A stretch of DNA of 5,034 nt from Acidobacteriota bacterium. Lineage in GTDB: Bacteria; Acidobacteriota; Terriglobia; UBA7540. Numbering within the stretch: position 1 is the first letter of the stretch; each line of letters starts with the position of its first letter. A program made the position numbers and the translations under genes. The notes under the pieces are model-generated. The model was not told where the DNA came from. It saw only the letters and a list, made by a program, of their open reading frames with translations, and did not search any database. Of this stretch, positions 1 through 4,728 are shown one piece after another. Where the stretch lies: NCBI GenBank assembly GCA_021780055.1, contig JAJXZM010000233.1:1-5034 (forward strand), given 5' to 3'.

Positions 1-113
1 GAAGGGCAGCTTTCGGCGTGACGGCGCAAGGGTTCGTCCATTGCCTCCGGCGCCACTCCCTTTCCCATCGCTTCCAGGATACGGTCTTGGTTTTGACAAT
101 CTGTTCGTTTCAT
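1..113 (-). CDS. Probable zinc-binding anti-sigma factor, N-terminal 37 codons (runs off left edge)
   Basis: Only the start of this gene is in the window. It opens with ATG at 113, 2 nt after the stop of the ECF sigma gene, and has an AAAAGG ribosome-binding site 7 nt upstream inside the end of that gene. The visible peptide begins MKRTDCQNQD. Near the edge it reads RRHAESCP, giving His32-x3-Cys36. This matches the first half of the HxxxCxxC zinc signature of ZAS/zf-HC2 anti-sigma factors; the second Cys would fall at residue 39, just outside. Family members bind and hold their partner sigma factor, usually at the inner membrane through a later TM helix that cannot be seen here. The tight coupling to the sigma gene is the main support. 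The function is inferred from position plus a half motif. Confidence 0.62.
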   Translation of the reverse strand, partial: MKRTDCQNQDRILEAMGKGVAPEAMDEPLRRHAESCP

Positions 114-115
114 AA

Positions 116-691
116 TCATGCCTTTTCTGGTTCCGGCGCTGCCACGCGCATCAAGGCCACAAGTTTTTTCCGGGCGCGGAACAGCAACGGCCGCACGCTG
201 GCTTCCTTCATGCCGGAAGTCTTTGCAATTTCCCTGTGGCTTGCGCCTTCGGCATAAGCCAGCCACAACAACTGACGTTCCCTCGGCTTCATCTTCGCGA
301 GAGCGCGGCCCAGGTCAGAGCGCAGGGGCACGTTTGCCATGTCATGGTCCTGCGAGGGTACGTCCGCGTTCTCGATGTCCGTTTCGCCGTGCCTTTTGGT
401 GGCCCGCCAGTGATCCCGCAGGAGGTTCGTGGCAATCCGGAACAGGTAATTCTTCCGGTGAGCCTCTTCCTGCGGGGCGTTTTCCAGAGAGAGAAACCGG
501 CAATAACATTCCTGGAGAAGATCGTCGGCCAAGGCCGCGTCTCCCGAAACACGCGCGAGGTAGGCCCACAGCGGCCGTGCCGTGCGCTCATAAAGGATCC
601 GGAAACTTTCCTCGTCCATTGCGAGCGATTGTACCTCAGCTTCAGCCCTCGCAACTCCATTTCTGGCAAGGGTGATTGCGCGCGCCAACAT
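116..691 (-). CDS. ECF-family RNA polymerase sigma factor (sigma-70 family, regions 2 and 4)
   Basis: The chosen start gives 191 residues. Region 2 spans about 29-98 (ESFRILYERTARPLWAYLAR, ADDLLQECYCRFL, YLFRIATNLLRDHWR). Region 4 spans about 130-182 (LAKMKPRERQLLWLAYAEGA, then the helix-turn-helix HREIAKTSGMKEASVRPLLF and RARKKL). Region 3 is absent, as in extracytoplasmic-function sigmas, which direct RNA polymerase to a small regulon once released from an anti-sigma factor. The ATG at 691 is preferred because GAGG lies 7 nt upstream and it falls 31 nt after the stop of the membrane-protein gene. The ATG at 769 (217 residues) would overlap that gene by 47 nt. The ATG at 619 (167 residues, starting MDEESF) has a poorly spaced GAGG but fits the usual family length. 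The stop is 2 nt from the next ATG. Family call secure; the signal sensed and the promoter target are unknown. Confidence 0.93.
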   Translation of the reverse strand: MLARAITLARNGVARAEAEVQSLAMDEESFRILYERTARPLWAYLARVSGDAALADDLLQECYCRFLSLENAPQEEAHRKNYLFRIATNLLRDHWRATKRHGETDIENADVPSQDHDMANVPLRSDLGRALAKMKPRERQLLWLAYAEGASHREIAKTSGMKEASVRPLLFRARKKLVALMRVAAPEPEKA

Positions 692-722
692 GTTATCGCC
701 TCGGTCCACAGTACATTCCTGT

Positions 723-1196
723 TTATGCAGCCAGCTTGCCGCTGGTCCGCTCGCGATCAAACAGCCCAAAGGACTTTGACAGCCGATAAGACATCCCGGC
801 AGAAATCAGGAATCCGGCGCCCAAAGCAACGACCAGAACTCCCACGCTGTAACATCCTTCGGCCGCGCCTCTGAATGTAGCGGCCAGAATCAGGAAAGCT
901 ACGCCGAGCAACACCAGGATGACGCCTGCCTGCACCGACGTCAGGATTCGGGTGTAGGGATTACGGTTTGGCTGTTCAATCCCGATTGAATCCACCAGCT
1001 TCTTGCCGGCTTCCGTGTCAAGAAATGTCAGGAAATCCTGGCTGGAGCCGACTTTCTCGATCAGCCTGGAATGGACTTCGGCCTGCGCCCGCGCAACCTT
1101 CAGCCGGCGAATGGTGCTGAAGACTACCCAGAAGATCGCTGGCAATCCTCCGAAGATCATAACGATCGCGACGATCGCAACAAGATTGTCAGGCAT
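723..1196 (-). CDS. Small membrane protein of unknown function, first gene of a sigma/anti-sigma unit
   Basis: I do not recognise a named family. The 157-residue product has a hydrophobic N-terminal segment (about 5-27, LVAIVAIVMIFGGLPAIFWV). A charged, probably helical cytoplasmic stretch follows (about 28-85, many R/K/E/D). Two further TM segments lie close together (about 88-107, VQAGVILVLLGVAFLILAA, and 116-136). The tail is basic. The start is well supported: AAGGAGG lies about 5 nt before the ATG. It stands first in a minus-strand unit with the ECF sigma gene 31 nt downstream (to its chosen start) and the anti-sigma gene after that. Its position suggests a membrane component of the same regulatory circuit, perhaps a sensor or a protein controlled by the sigma factor, but this is inference only. 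Confidence 0.8.
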   Translation of the reverse strand: MPDNLVAIVAIVMIFGGLPAIFWVVFSTIRRLKVARAQAEVHSRLIEKVGSSQDFLTFLDTEAGKKLVDSIGIEQPNRNPYTRILTSVQAGVILVLLGVAFLILAATFRGAAEGCYSVGVLVVALGAGFLISAGMSYRLSKSFGLFDRERTSGKLAA

Positions 1197-1265
1197 GTGT
1201 TCCTCCTTTTACGTTGACCGCTGGCACGGTGTTTTCTTCCCACTTCTTTTGGTGCCGCTGGTCAC

Positions 1266-1285
1266 TACCCGGGCCGTACCCGGGC
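1266..1285. repeat. Tandem TACCCGGGC direct repeat at the predicted transcription start
   Basis: TACCCGGGC occurs at 1266-1274 and again at 1277-1285, an 11-bp period close to one helical turn. Because CCCGGG is itself a palindrome, the pair can also form a 6-7 bp hairpin with a short loop. It directly follows the -10 element of the sigma-unit promoter and covers the expected start site. This placement fits a repressor site or an initial-transcribed-region hairpin. No T-run follows on the minus strand, so it is not a terminator of the peptidase gene. Confidence 0.5.
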
Positions 1286-1314
1286 TTTATATCCTTCTAC
1301 CTCTAGTACGTAAA
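1286..1314 (-). promoter_or_regulatory. Probable promoter of the membrane protein-sigma-anti-sigma unit
   Basis: On the minus strand a -35-like TTTACG (1314-1309) and a -10 TATAAA (1291-1286) are separated by exactly 17 bp. They match the sigma70 consensus at 4/6 and 5/6 positions. The predicted start is near 1279, leaving a leader of about 80 nt before the strong Shine-Dalgarno site of the membrane-protein gene. This is the only good match I found in the 186-bp gap. Confidence 0.5.
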
Positions 1315-1382
1315 TGGTGGGGGAAGTGTTAACAGAAAGTTGCTGAAGGAAAATGCGGGTAGTTAACGAAGGGGGAATCGGT

Positions 1383-2660
1383 TCAGCACTCGAGTTGGCC
1401 ACGGGTGACCCTGAAGTCCTTACGCGGCCCGAGTACGGTAACGGCAATCCTGCCGGACTGGAAAAGTTCACGCGCCACTTCCACAACGTCCTCGCGGGTA
1501 ACGGCGTCAATATTCGCAGATACCTCATCCAGTGAAATGTGGCGCCCATAATACAATTCCTGGCGGGCGAGGTTGGCCATGCGGCTGGTGGTGGATTCAA
1601 GCCCCAGCAGCAGATTGCCTTTCAGGTAGTCCTTGGCGCGCTGCAATTCCTCGGCGGGAATCGAGTTGCCTTTCAGGGTGCGAAATTCCTTAACGATCAG
1701 GTTGACCACCTTGCCGGCGTTCGCGGGTGCGGTTCCGGCATAGACGCTCAGGATTCCGGCGTCCTGGTATGCGCTCAGTCCGGAAAAGACGGCGTACACC
1801 AGCCCGTGCTTTTCGCGAATGTTCTGAAACAGGCGCGAGCTCATTCCGCCGCCGAGAATGGTGTTGAGCACATAGCTGGCAAAACGTTTTTCGTGGGCGT
1901 ACGGGTAAGCTGGCGTGCCAATGCAGATGTGGGTTTGCTCCAGTTCCTTTTTGCGCCGGTAGCGGGCGTGGGGATGTGCCACGGGAGCAGGCCCCACCTT
2001 AATGGATGGTCCTTTGGGCGCCTGGCCAAACTGTTCTTCCACCAGGTCGACCACCTGGTTATGAGTCAGGTTTCCCGCTGCGGTTATGAGCATGTTGCCG
2101 GGAACGTAGTGGCTCTTGAAGAAGTCGCGCAAACGCCGCTGGTTGAATGCTCCCACCGTTGCGCGGGTCCCTAGGATCGGGCGTCCGAGCGAGTGCTGAG
2201 GCCAGTAGCTCTTGTTGAAAATTTCATGAACCAGATCATCCGGAGTGTCCTCCACCATCTTGATTTCTTCCTGGATGACCTTCGATTCCTTGAGGATGTC
2301 TCCGGGACGAAGCAGGGGATTCTTTACCAAGTCTGCCAGAATATCGAACGCCCGCGGCAGATGCTCATCAACGACCTTGATGGAAAAACAGGTGAATTCT
2401 TTAGATGTAAAGGCATCCAGGTGCCCACCGATCGCGTCCGCGGCCCTCGCGATCTCTTCTCCGGAGCGGTTACGGGTTGCCTTGAAAACCATGTGCTCCA
2501 GGAAATGCACAATGCCGTTCTGGTCTTCGCGTTCATGCCTCGAACCCGTGCGGAGCCATACCCCCATCGAGATTGACCGAACCGCGGGCATGGATTCTGT
2601 GACTACTTGCAGCCCGTTCGGGAGTGTATTTTTCTGGATGCCTGATTTTATAGTTGTCAT
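1383..2660 (-). CDS. M16B-family zinc metallopeptidase (processing-peptidase-like)
   Basis: A full-length M16B protein of 425 residues. The inverted zinc motif HFLEH is at 52-56 (His52 and His56 bind zinc, Glu55 is the general base). The third ligand is Glu132 in VIQEEIKMVED, 75 residues after His56, the spacing known from the beta subunit of mitochondrial processing peptidase. The C-terminal half has GGGMSSRLFQNIREKHGLVY (270-289), which supplies the Arg and Tyr that contact substrate in this family. The length of about 420 fits the class that dimerises to form a closed chamber. There is no signal peptide, so it is probably cytoplasmic, degrading or processing peptides; the true substrate is unknown. 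The ATG at 2660 gives the standard N-terminus (NTLPNGLQVVTE) but has only a weak GGA 10 nt upstream. All catalytic residues are present, so activity is expected. It is transcribed alone or reads into the sigma unit 186 bp downstream. Confidence 0.95.
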   Translation of the reverse strand: MTTIKSGIQKNTLPNGLQVVTESMPAVRSISMGVWLRTGSRHEREDQNGIVHFLEHMVFKATRNRSGEEIARAADAIGGHLDAFTSKEFTCFSIKVVDEHLPRAFDILADLVKNPLLRPGDILKESKVIQEEIKMVEDTPDDLVHEIFNKSYWPQHSLGRPILGTRATVGAFNQRRLRDFFKSHYVPGNMLITAAGNLTHNQVVDLVEEQFGQAPKGPSIKVGPAPVAHPHARYRRKKELEQTHICIGTPAYPYAHEKRFASYVLNTILGGGMSSRLFQNIREKHGLVYAVFSGLSAYQDAGILSVYAGTAPANAGKVVNLIVKEFRTLKGNSIPAEELQRAKDYLKGNLLLGLESTTSRMANLARQELYYGRHISLDEVSANIDAVTREDVVEVARELFQSGRIAVTVLGPRKDFRVTRGQLEC

Positions 2661-2848
2661 ATTTTAAGGTTCCGTCGTGCTCTCGTATAAGCTGAGGCCG
2701 AACGCTGAATGACCACACTTCAATTTAACCACACGCTGCTGGAAAACGCGACTTTCAGGATTCTGTGCTTGCCCTCTATTTAAGTAAGATGCAGGTTAGG
2801 GGAATAGTGTCATACAAAATTCGTCTGTATCCGAAAATGATCTTCTAC

Positions 2849-2878
2849 TTGCCAGAAAGGACAAGCTTTGCCTATACT
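2849..2878 (+). promoter_or_regulatory. Probable promoter of tRNA-Ile
   Basis: TTGCCA (2849-2854) and TATACT (2873-2878) are 18 bp apart, each matching the sigma70 consensus at 5/6 positions. The predicted start near 2885 lies about 50 nt before the mature tRNA, a normal leader length for RNase P processing. The rest of the 275-bp spacer (2661-2935) holds no convincing gene. I could not pick a confident minus-strand promoter for the peptidase there. Confidence 0.6.
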
Positions 2879-2935
2879 GAAAAAACCATTGCAAAGGACG
2901 ACTTCCGGCGAAGCTGGATCGGCCATGAGCAGCAT

Positions 2936-3012
2936 GGGCCTGTAGCTCAGGTGGCTAGAGCGCACCCCTGATAAGGGTGAGGTCGGTAGTTCAACTCTAC
3001 CCAGGCCCACCA
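2936..3012 (+). tRNA. tRNA-Ile (anticodon GAT), CCA encoded
   Basis: A complete cloverleaf can be drawn by hand. The acceptor stem GGGCCTG (2936-2942) pairs with CAGGCCC (3002-3008). The D stem is GCTC/GAGC (2945-2948, 2958-2961). The anticodon stem CACCC/GGGTG encloses CTGATAA, with anticodon GAT at 2970-2972. The variable loop is AGGTC. The T stem GGTAG/CTACC encloses TTCAACT. Discriminator A is at 3009 and CCA at 3010-3012. All stems are perfectly paired, so the gene is intact and expected to read AUC/AUU codons. It is the apparent integration target of the element to its right: the integrase stop codon lies one base past the CCA. Confidence 0.97.
2985..3012. other. Candidate attachment site (attL side) in the 3' end of tRNA-Ile
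   Basis: Tyrosine integrases of islands and prophages commonly recombine within the T arm and 3' end of tRNA genes and leave the tRNA intact. Here the T arm to CCA is directly abutted by an integrase gene, the classic layout. The exact core cannot be set because the second copy was not found in the remaining 2 kb of the window. Coordinates mark the likely zone, not a mapped core. Confidence 0.45.
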
Positions 3013-3013
3013 A

Positions 3014-4327
3014 TCAATTCAACGATTTAACACTTAGCTTATTTTGGAGGTTTTCAGGTTGGTGCACATTTTGGTGCACACCTCGGTTAAGCATGGGCTG
3101 CTCAAACGGCTTGGCGATGGCGTCCAGGGCTGCACGCTTGGCTTCCATTCGGATATGTGAATAGTGTTCGAGCATCTTCCTACTGACGTGCCCAGCAATC
3201 GCCATGATGGTTTGCTCACTTGCTTGGCCTTCCGCCAGCTTGGTGATGCAGGTGTGCCGGAGGTCATGGAAGCGCAGGCCGGCCAAGGGGCTCCTTAGGT
3301 CGGAAATGTCGGCTATGCATTCGGGATTGCCGCAATACTCCGCAGGATGCTGCTGCTGGCCACATTTAGGGCACTTGACGGTTTGCGTGGCCGTTCGCCA
3401 CGCAGTTCTCCAAGATATAATCGGCCGTAACGGGTCAATCTTGCTTTGGCCAGGATGCTGAGTGTCAATTCGTGCATCCTCACACGCGGGGAAAACATAA
3501 TGCTCTGGTTTGGACTCCGGGAACCGGCCTGCCCACTTCACCAAGGCCGCATACGCCAAAGCGTTCAGTGGAATAGGCCGTCCGCTTCCGCCTTCAGTCT
3601 TACTCTTGCCGACAGTCAAGGTTCGTTTGAACAGATCAATCTGTCCCCAATGCAGTAACCGAATTTCACTTTTCCGCAGCGCGGTATTCAGGGCTAGCAC
3701 GACCACGGTACGCAGAAGGGGATTCGCAGCGCAAGCTTTCAAAAGTCGGGTTTCGTCTTCCCGCGAAAGAGCCCTTCCGACTTCGTCTTGTTCACGTTCA
3801 AACTTCACATCACCTTGCAGACTGGCCCACAGCTTGTACTTCTTCAAGATTTGCCGCAAGACCTGAAGTTCCTTGTTGAGTGTTCTTGCTGACGCTTTTT
3901 CAGACTTGCGCCGTGCCTGATAGGACGCGATGCGGCGCGCGTCAATATCGCAGAGCAAGAGTGACCCAAGGGCTGGTTTAAGATGAAGGCGGACTGCGTC
4001 GCCATAGATAGCCTTAGTTCGTTCTGACAGATGGGGCTTGGTTGCTTCAAGCCAGGAATGAGCAGCCTTCTCAAAGGTAGGGGGCAGGGAACGACGGGTG
4101 ATCTGATTCCAAGTTTCTTCAAGCTGCCTGCAAAGCTGTTTTTCGGCTTCCCGCGCCACCGTCTTGCTGGTGCTTCGGCTGGAGCAGTGAATCATTCGAC
4201 CACCAAATCTAAAACGAATCCACCAAATTCCCCCGATGGGTTGTTTCCCGCACTTGGTACAAGTCTTGTTTGGGCCCTTCTTGTTGCATGTACCACGAGC
4301 CTCACAAGTCACCCGCATATACACCAT
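3014..4327 (-). CDS. Tyrosine recombinase / integrase with two cysteine clusters
   Basis: A complete 437-residue phage-type integrase that would catalyse site-specific insertion and excision at tRNA-Ile. N-terminal part: Cys8, Cys14, Cys23, Cys26 (CTKCGK), then a short arm-binding-like strand region GGIWWIRFRFGGR (32-44). The core-binding SAM-like domain is about 84-178 (FEKAAHSWLEATK onward). The catalytic domain is about 187-405: Arg218 in NTALRKSEIRLLHW, a likely catalytic Lys243 in KSKTEGG, His354-x-x-Arg357 in FHDLRHT, His380 in IAGH, and nucleophile Tyr389 in EHYSH. All active-site residues are present. Unusual: a Cys4 insertion CPKC...CGNPEC (319-337) just before the HxxR box. The C-terminus carries a VHQNVHQ repeat (417-423). 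Start: ATG at 4327 is preceded by GGGAGG about 8 nt upstream and lies 1 nt after the stop of the 76-residue gene; ATG at codon 4 is a less likely alternative. It is convergent with the tRNA. Confidence 0.96.
   Translation of the reverse strand: MVYMRVTCEARGTCNKKGPNKTCTKCGKQPIGGIWWIRFRFGGRMIHCSSRSTSKTVAREAEKQLCRQLEETWNQITRRSLPPTFEKAAHSWLEATKPHLSERTKAIYGDAVRLHLKPALGSLLLCDIDARRIASYQARRKSEKASARTLNKELQVLRQILKKYKLWASLQGDVKFEREQDEVGRALSREDETRLLKACAANPLLRTVVVLALNTALRKSEIRLLHWGQIDLFKRTLTVGKSKTEGGSGRPIPLNALAYAALVKWAGRFPESKPEHYVFPACEDARIDTQHPGQSKIDPLRPIISWRTAWRTATQTVKCPKCGQQQHPAEYCGNPECIADISDLRSPLAGLRFHDLRHTCITKLAEGQASEQTIMAIAGHVSRKMLEHYSHIRMEAKRAALDAIAKPFEQPMLNRGVHQNVHQPENLQNKLSVKSLN
3059..3080. repeat. 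Direct repeat TTGGTGCACA x2 in the integrase 3' end, near the attachment site
   Basis: TTGGTGCACA is found at 3059-3068 and 3071-3080, a 12-bp period that stays in frame and encodes the VHQNVHQ repeat of the integrase tail. Each copy contains the palindrome GTGCAC. It lies about 46 bp from the end of the tRNA. Short direct repeats beside the core are typical of arm-type integrase binding sites, so a dual coding and binding role is possible, but it could equally be a coding-level duplication. Confidence 0.6.
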
Positions 4328-4328
4328 G

Positions 4329-4559
4329 TCACTGCCCTCCCTGGGCTATTTTTGCTTCCCGGTGTCTCCGAGCGGACTTTCCGCCTTCACTGAGTTGGTC
4401 CCAAGGTTTAGCTGGACGCCCGCCTAGTTTGCCAAACTCTGCCCCGAGCTTTCCCCATTGCTTCATTTGGTCACGACCGTACTTCTCAAGGGTTTTGGTA
4501 CCGCCTCGCCTACCGAGGAGGCGAGCCGCTTCATGAACTTGTCTGATTTGGTTACCCAT
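4329..4559 (-). CDS. Small basic glycine-rich protein (KGG-like repeats) co-transcribed with the integrase
   Basis: A 76-residue protein with no family I can name firmly. It has repeated G-[RK]-x-G-[GA] units: GRRGG (16-20), GKLGA (36-40), GKLGGRPAK (43-51) and EGGKSARRHREAK (58-70), and is strongly basic at the end. This recalls the KGG motif of small stress-induced proteins and similar short proteins often found near phage-like genes. Nucleic-acid binding is plausible but not shown. Its stop and the integrase ATG are 1 nt apart (TGACATG), so the two are probably translationally coupled. Xis-type accessory proteins often occupy this position, yet no winged-helix or MerR-like fold is evident. 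No Shine-Dalgarno site precedes the ATG; instead the -10 box sits 7 nt upstream, pointing to a leaderless message. A 7-bp stem (4505-4511 with 4519-4525) lies in its 5' coding part. Confidence 0.72.
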   Translation of the reverse strand: MGNQIRQVHEAARLLGRRGGTKTLEKYGRDQMKQWGKLGAEFGKLGGRPAKPWDQLSEGGKSARRHREAKIAQGGQ

Positions 4560-4728
4560 GCCCAGAATTATGCCCTACCGCTAGGGGATATGTCAAGTGA
4601 TGGTGTCTTGTGAAACGGATTTCATAACTTGTTGATTGGGGAAGCCCGCCAAGGTTGAACCCAAATTGCCAGGTTTCAAGAAACCGCGTCATTTCGATTT
4701 GCTTCTGGAATGATGCCTTCACTGGCAC
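4552..4728 (-). CDS. Doubtful small ORF (58 residues) overlapping the integrase-operon promoter
   Basis: A GTG at 4728 (or the in-frame GTG at 4722) follows a purine-rich AAGGA and opens a frame ending in TAA at 4552, overlapping the ATG of the 76-residue gene by 8 nt (ATGGGTAA), a layout seen in coupled genes. The peptide includes VKASFQKQIEMTRFLETW, and upstream of the GTG the same frame reads RWLREGR back to a TAG. Against it: its last codons are made of the -35/-10 promoter and palindrome, the peptide resembles no family I know, and the start is weak. Probably not a gene, or the tail of a decayed one. Confidence 0.15.
   Translation of the reverse strand: MPVKASFQKQIEMTRFLETWQFGFNLGGLPQSTSYEIRFTRHHHLTYPLAVGHNSGHG
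4567..4596 (-). promoter_or_regulatory. Strong sigma70-type promoter of the small protein-integrase operon
   Basis: On the minus strand a perfect -35 TTGACA (4596-4591) and a -10 CATAAT (4572-4567, 5/6) are spaced 18 bp apart. Standard spacing puts the start at 4560-4559, with the purine at 4559 being the A of the ATG of the 76-residue gene. It is the best promoter match in the window. Confidence 0.75.
4573..4586. promoter_or_regulatory. Candidate operator: CCCTA-CCGC-TAGGG palindrome inside the promoter spacer
   Basis: A perfect 5-bp inverted repeat with 4-bp centre occupies the space between -10 and -35 of the integrase-operon promoter. With one C-C mismatch the symmetry extends by an AT pair on each side (20 bp in all). 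A dimeric repressor bound here would block RNA polymerase, so control of integrase expression is likely. The binding protein is not identifiable. Confidence 0.5.
4611..4624. repeat. Inverted repeat TGAAA-CGGA-TTTCA upstream of the integrase-operon promoter
   Basis: A perfect 5-bp inverted repeat with a 4-bp centre, the same 5-4-5 geometry as the operator candidate in the promoter spacer but with a different sequence. It lies about 15 bp upstream of the -35 box, a position suited to an activator or second regulator. Short enough to be chance. Confidence 0.3.
4672..4685. repeat. Inverted repeat GGTTTC-AA-GAAACC
   Basis: Two perfect 6-bp arms around a 2-bp centre, about 75 bp upstream of the integrase-operon -35 box. 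The compact 14-bp symmetry is that of a dimer binding site rather than of an RNA hairpin. It lies inside the doubtful 58-residue reading frame of this region. Confidence 0.35.

Noticed and set aside
118..675. Plus-strand ORF of 185 residues rich in Arg/Pro/Ser
   Set aside because: Composition typical of a GC-rich shadow frame opposite the ECF sigma gene.
692..769. N-terminal extension of the sigma factor to ATG 769
   Set aside because: Would overlap the upstream gene by 47 nt; the extension has no family similarity and ATG 691 has a better ribosome site.
236..874. Plus-strand ORF of 212 residues across the sigma and membrane-protein genes
   Set aside because: Antisense to two well-supported genes, with no recognisable domain and no ribosome site of note.
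1539..2174. Plus-strand ORF of 211 residues
   Set aside because: Lies wholly antisense to the M16 peptidase, whose motifs are all intact; it reflects codon bias of the real gene.
2533..2718. Minus-strand 61-residue ORF overlapping the peptidase start
   Set aside because: Out of frame with the clear M16 N-terminus and without any motif.
2810..3013. Minus-strand ORF of 67 residues starting MVGLGRVELPTS
   Set aside because: It is antisense to tRNA-Ile; this start is the well-known false peptide obtained by translating the complement of tRNA genes.
3059..3080. GTGCAC pair as a terminator between tRNA and integrase
   Set aside because: The stem is only 6 bp and no T-run follows on either strand; the direct-repeat reading is better.
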